A stretch of 64,000 bases of DNA from Chitinophaga dinghuensis (GTDB taxonomy: Bacteria; Bacteroidota; Bacteroidia; Chitinophagales; Chitinophagaceae). The DNA lies in contig NZ_QLMA01000001.1 of assembly GCF_003259435.1 (NCBI RefSeq), forward strand, positions 744,001-808,000. Direction: 5' to 3'. This document shows positions 61,101-64,000 of the stretch, piece after piece (positions within the stretch are counted from its first letter, which is position 1; each line of letters opens with the position of its first letter). The notes below the pieces were generated by a model. It was given only the letters and a program-made list of their open reading frames with translations. It searched no databases and had not been told where the DNA came from. A program made the translations under genes and the position numbers.

Positions 61101-61638
61101 TACCAACGGCGACGGTCAGATCACAGATGCTGATCGTCAGATCCTCGGTAACCCTACTCCAACCTGGACATATGGTCTGAACATCTCTGCTACTTATAAA
61201 AACTTCGACCTGGCCCTGTTTGCACAAGGTGCAGGCGGAAATAAAATCTTCCAGGGACTTCGTCGTCTGGATGTACTGAACGCTAACTATCAGGTGAAAG
61301 CCCTGGGCCGCTGGACTGGTGCTGGTACTTCCAACGATTATCCGCGCCTGATTGATTCAGATCCTAATCACAACTTCTCCAATCCTTCTGATTTCTACCT
61401 GGAAGATGGCAGCTATGTACGTCTGAAAGTATTACAGCTGGGATATACTTTATCTAACCAGATTATCAAACGCATCGGTGCACAACGTGTAAGGATATAC
61501 GTAACAGGCGAGAACCTGTTCACCTTCACAAAATATACCGGCTTTGATCCGGAAATCGGTGGAACCATCTCCAGCATCGACCGTGGTATTTACCCACAGG
61601 CACGTTCTTACATGGTGGGACTGAATGTTACTTTCTGA
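58198..61638 (+). CDS. SusC/RagA-type TonB-dependent outer-membrane transporter with STN domain
   Basis: A 1146-residue receptor. Extended N-terminus with signal (MKLTAFLLLAACLHISAKG), STN domain at about 48-115 for signalling to FecR, carboxypeptidase-regulatory domain at about 128-215, plug beginning ETVVVGYGIQKKSVVTGSI with the RIRGNTSFNNND and VVDGVVVDNG motifs, then a 22-strand barrel ending YMVGLNVTF. It imports a large ligand, probably a glycan or peptide, with SusD as the lid. The 278-base leader before it has no gene and presumably holds the ECF-sigma promoter. Confidence 0.93.
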   Translation: MQFNFSGIVSGTRKFISTKTFCVMKLTAFLLLAACLHISAKGLSQQITLTEKGAPLKKVLREVARQAGISVVYDETQLAATNPVTISVKNVSVQAALDKALEGQPLSYKVDGSRITLIKLPPPATISQDSSLTVSGRILDEKGDPIIGATIRINGTSTGTTTDAAGKFSIKVPGPKSQLAFSFIGYTQQVLQASANPMTVRLSLSATSLTETVVVGYGIQKKSVVTGSISSIKSAEFENQPVTRVEQVLQGRTSGVTVVAASGQPGSASAVRIRGNTSFNNNDPLWVVDGVVVDNGGISYLNQSDIESIEVLKDAASAAIYGTRAANGVILVTTKKGKAGKLSVSYNGYLGTSAPARKLKMLNAMEYATLRNEALVADGKAPLYADPKSLGQGTDWQAQIFNNSAARQNHEVSLSGGNDKSTFYTSFGFMKQEGIVASAISNYQRASFRTNSAHKIAKWLTFGENIGYSYEKTLSLGNTNSEFGGPLSSAINLDPITPVVETDPAKANASPYTNNGGLGIWRDANGNPYGISGVVGQEITNPLAYIKARLGNYNWAHNLVGNAYLEMEPIKGLKVRSSLGGKLAFYGSETFNPISYLNSSTTNPRTNFARDQNNSLAWNLENTISYSRIINSHDFTILVGQGAYMDGHTANTNVVYYDIPATNFKGASLNFNTAQANRLASGKDGQEHRVSSLFARLNYNYQEKYLFTAIVRRDGSSRFGPEFKYGTFPSVSGGWVPSKEYFWPENKVIDFLKIRGGYGTVGNDNITDNGFLSTIGDGRNYTLGSDGKIWVGNSPNAPANPGLHWEETRQSNIGFEMAFLQHFNFTFDWFNKKTVGILMNPRVPTYTGAFGNPPANVADNQNRGVDLELGYHGNVGKVKLNVNANASYVKNTVLYLGEGVNYITTSQQTFQSSTYPITRTILGQAFNAFYGFKTNGIFQTQADVDNYKDAKGNKIQPNAKPGDFRWVDTNGDGQITDADRQILGNPTPTWTYGLNISATYKNFDLALFAQGAGGNKIFQGLRRLDVLNANYQVKALGRWTGAGTSNDYPRLIDSDPNHNFSNPSDFYLEDGSYVRLKVLQLGYTLSNQIIKRIGAQRVRIYVTGENLFTFTKYTGFDPEIGGTISSIDRGIYPQARSYMVGLNVTF

Positions 61639-61658
61639 TAATTTAAACACAGGACGAG

Positions 61659-63206
61659 ATGAAAAGAAATTTCTTTAAATATATCATGGCAGCAGCAGGA
61701 GGATTTATCCTTCTTGCAGCTTGCAGCAAGAGTTTTATCACCGTTGATCCAAAAGGAACTGCGGTAGAAAGCAATTACTACCGCAATCAGACGGAAGCTT
61801 TCAATGGTCTGATCGCTGTATATGATGTGGTGGGCTGGCAAGGTAGCATGTACATAACCAAAGTGGGTATGGCCGATGCCGCCAGTGATGACCATTATGC
61901 TGGTGGCGGTGGCGCCACGGACGTATCTGGCTTACAGGTAATGACCAACTACACCGTAGACGCAGCACAAGGACCCTCTTCAGAACTCTGGCAGAAAGGC
62001 TTTGCCGGTGTTTTCCGTGCAAACCTGTTGCTCACAAAGCTGCCAGGCGCCACGATGGATGAGAACCTGAAAAAGCGCTATGCAGCCGAGTGTAAACTCC
62101 TTCGTGCGCATTTCTATTTTGATCTCATCAGATTATTCAAAAACGTACCGCTTATCACTAAGCCATTGGCCAACAGCGAAACTTATTCTGTTGTACAAGC
62201 CGCTCCTGCTGATGTGTGGGCACAGATTGTGAAAGACCTTCAGGATGCTATTGCAGAATCACAGCTGCCGGATAAAGTGGCTGGTGCGGAATTAGGTCGC
62301 GTTACAAAAGGTACTGCACACGCTTTGCTGGGTAAAGTGTATCTCTGGCAACAGAAATATACAGAAGCAGCTACAGAACTGGCGGAAGTAAATGGCGCTG
62401 ATCCGGGTAATGTGAGCGCGAAATATGGTTACAACCTGTTGAAAAACTTCGGTGATCTCTGGAAATCAGACAACGCCTCTAAATTCAACAGCGAATCCAT
62501 TTTCGAAATATCTTTCACTTCATTGAGTGGAGGTACCTGGAACTGCGTTTCCTGTACAGAAGGTAATGTACTGAACATCATGGTAGGACCACGCGGTTAT
62601 AAACCTACTGCCGGCGCTCCTGATTATTATTCCGGTTGGAGCTTCCTGCCTGTAACACAGGATCTCTATGATCTGATGCATTACGATCCCCGCTTTAAAT
62701 ATACCATCGCTGATCTGGACAGCCTGGAAAAGAACGGTATTGCACGTTATGACAAAGGATATATGAATACCGGCTACTTCCTGGAAAAATTCGCTGCTCG
62801 TAGCTCCAATATCACCAAAGGCGGTGGTAACACAGAGCTGAACTTCGGACAGAATATGTACGAAATCCGCCTGGCTGATAGCTACCTGATGGAAGCAGAA
62901 GCTTTGATAAAAGGAGGTCAAGGGGGAGACGTGGGTACCCGCGCCTACAAACTGCTCAATGCAGTTCGTGGCCGTGTAGGTTTGCCCGCTGTTGCCGCTA
63001 CCTTCGATGTTATCATGAAGGAAAGAAGAATGGAACTGGCTGGTGAAGGCCAACGCTGGTTTGACCTGGTAAGAACCGGACTGGCCCCTACAGTACTGGG
63101 ATCAAGAGGTTTTAAAGCCAATAAAAACGAAATCCTGCCAATTCCATTGCAGGAACTGGAAAACACCAAGCTGGAACAGAACAAAGAATATGGCGGCACT
63201 AAATAA
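61659..63206 (+). CDS. RagB/SusD-type outer-membrane nutrient-binding lipoprotein
   Basis: A 515-residue SusD homologue. Lipoprotein signal ends LLAACSKSFITVDPKG. The N-terminal SusD_N helical region has ESNYYRNQTEAFNGLIAVYD, and the C-terminal RagB region has TKGTAHALLGKVYLWQQKY (TPR-like), ending RVGLPAVAATFDVIMKERRMELAGEGQRWFDLVRTG, the hallmark of the family. It binds a ligand and closes over the SusC transporter. It starts 20 bases after SusC. Confidence 0.93.
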   Translation: MKRNFFKYIMAAAGGFILLAACSKSFITVDPKGTAVESNYYRNQTEAFNGLIAVYDVVGWQGSMYITKVGMADAASDDHYAGGGGATDVSGLQVMTNYTVDAAQGPSSELWQKGFAGVFRANLLLTKLPGATMDENLKKRYAAECKLLRAHFYFDLIRLFKNVPLITKPLANSETYSVVQAAPADVWAQIVKDLQDAIAESQLPDKVAGAELGRVTKGTAHALLGKVYLWQQKYTEAATELAEVNGADPGNVSAKYGYNLLKNFGDLWKSDNASKFNSESIFEISFTSLSGGTWNCVSCTEGNVLNIMVGPRGYKPTAGAPDYYSGWSFLPVTQDLYDLMHYDPRFKYTIADLDSLEKNGIARYDKGYMNTGYFLEKFAARSSNITKGGGNTELNFGQNMYEIRLADSYLMEAEALIKGGQGGDVGTRAYKLLNAVRGRVGLPAVAATFDVIMKERRMELAGEGQRWFDLVRTGLAPTVLGSRGFKANKNEILPIPLQELENTKLEQNKEYGGTK

Positions 63207-63236
63207 TGTTGCCAGTTATCCTAAAATCGTATATCC

Positions 63237-64000
63237 ATGAACGTTATAAACAGAAATATTTTTGTTGCCGCGATGCTAGGTATGGCTTCTTTCTCTGCCT
63301 GCACGCCGGAAAACAGCAATAAGAAGCTGGATGCAATTCCTGCTGCTTCCTTTACGGTTGCCCCTGTTGCCACCAATGCGAACCGTTTTGTAGTAAATAA
63401 CACTACGCCGGGAGCATTCATGTATGTTTGGACAACCCCTGTGGGCGGCGCTTCCAGACTACCATCAGATACCTTTACCTTCGGACGTAAAGGCGATTAT
63501 GATATCAAACTGGTAGCCTATTCTCAAGGCGGTTCTTCTACCACTACCAACAAAGTAAGCGTGGCCAATAACCTGCCACCCACTTTGATTCTGCAAGGCG
63601 CCAATTTAACCGATGCAGGCGCCAGCGCTTTCTGGAAGGTGCTTAAAACGCCTGGTACTGCTACTACTATCAACTTCTCCGGTACAGGCGTGAATTTCTC
63701 CAGTGGAGGAACCAGTAATGGCGCTATCTATCAGAGAGTTAAGATCAACTCTATGCGCGACTACTACGTGAATGTATACGCACATGGTAATGGTATGGTG
63801 GGCGACTCTGCATGGTTGGACGTATATCTTTCCAACAGCGAACCGTTGACTAACTGGGACTACACTACGAATTTGTATGTGTCGCTGAATACGAGAAAAG
63901 GTTGCGGCGGTGCTGCGTTCAACGGCAATATGAATACAATTGCCTGCTTTGGCCCTGGAGCTGGTAAAAACGGATTTATCACTTTCGGTTCTTCCGGTGA
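63237..64000 (+). CDS. PKD-like domain lipoprotein, 3' end missing
   Basis: ATG at 63237 opens a frame with no stop to the window end (254 residues visible). Signal/lipobox: MLGMASFSACTPENSNK. Residues about 38-110 resemble a PKD/immunoglobulin-like domain (FTVAPVATNANRFVVNNT, FTFGRKGDYDIKLVAYSQGGS). The next ~130 residues may be a carbohydrate- or ligand-binding domain (AFWKVLKTPG, WLDVYLSNSEPLTNWDY). It follows SusD by 30 bases and is likely the third gene of the locus, a surface lipoprotein analogous to SusE/SusF in position only. Confidence 0.75.
   Translation, partial: MNVINRNIFVAAMLGMASFSACTPENSNKKLDAIPAASFTVAPVATNANRFVVNNTTPGAFMYVWTTPVGGASRLPSDTFTFGRKGDYDIKLVAYSQGGSSTTTNKVSVANNLPPTLILQGANLTDAGASAFWKVLKTPGTATTINFSGTGVNFSSGGTSNGAIYQRVKINSMRDYYVNVYAHGNGMVGDSAWLDVYLSNSEPLTNWDYTTNLYVSLNTRKGCGGAAFNGNMNTIACFGPGAGKNGFITFGSSG

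Overview
The window looks like ordinary chromosome from a Bacteroidota species, most probably a Chitinophaga-type Chitinophagaceae. The evidence is a SusC/SusD pair behind an ECF sigma/FecR pair, STN and carboxypeptidase-regulatory-like domains, a C-terminal type IX secretion tail, lipoproteins with short Lys-rich or Ser-rich starts, few Shine-Dalgarno sequences, and many promoters of the Bacteroidota form (TTTG, 17-23 bases, TAnnTTTG). The genus is an inference. I see no phage, insertion sequence, plasmid or CRISPR array.

Layout. 1-793: end of a YigZ-like gene, then a repeat-packed intergenic block whose core sequence recurs near 20.6 kb. 794-10389: housekeeping and metabolic genes (3-hydroxyacyl-CoA dehydrogenase, Mrp ATPase, PaiB-like flavoprotein, pyrF, YciI-like, glutaryl-CoA dehydrogenase, ApbE, a DUF4136/outer-membrane pair, HAD phosphatase). 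10.5-11.2 kb: a HicAB toxin-antitoxin module with twin palindromic operators. 11.3-15.8 kb: two divergent amidohydrolase paralogues, one exported and one cytosolic, a small lipoprotein and an AraC regulator, linked by a conserved operator-like sequence. 15.8-22 kb: tRNA-Leu, sensor kinase, glycosyltransferase, PepSY protein, three tandem tRNA-Gly genes, a GNAT protein and an OmpH-like chaperone.

22.1-26.6 kb holds an unusual surface-signalling cassette: ECF sigma factor, FecR anti-sigma factor, then an STN-domain protein that carries about twelve 16-residue repeats instead of a TonB receptor barrel, followed by a shorter repeat paralogue. 26.7-41.1 kb is a run of exported hydrolases and accessory enzymes (phospholipase C, a metzincin-like protein with DNRLRE domains and a type IX tail, L,D-transpeptidase, DUF885 peptidase, a zincless Fpg/Nei glycosylase, a degenerate 5'-nucleotidase-like protein). 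It ends with a PhyH/SDR operon preceded by a previously untracked 30-codon ORF ending Tyr-Cys-Cys-Cys.

41.1-46.6 kb: a tightly packed five-gene molybdenum hydroxylase operon (PaoABC-like subunits, XdhC-like chaperone, MocA-like cytidylyltransferase). 46.7-55.9 kb: TPR protein, exported sugar isomerase-like protein, lipoprotein, signal peptidase I, an MFS/amidohydrolase operon, AraC regulator and YheT-like hydrolase. 56.0-64.0 kb: a classical ECF sigma/FecR/SusC/SusD locus ending in a lipoprotein cut by the window edge.

The most interesting items are the Cys-Cys-Cys leader ORF (40936-41028), the sigma/FecR/STN-repeat cassette, the shared operator of the amidohydrolase cluster, the pseudo-phosphoesterase at 38.3 kb and the repeat family at the left edge. 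All functional statements come from reading motifs; no database search was run.
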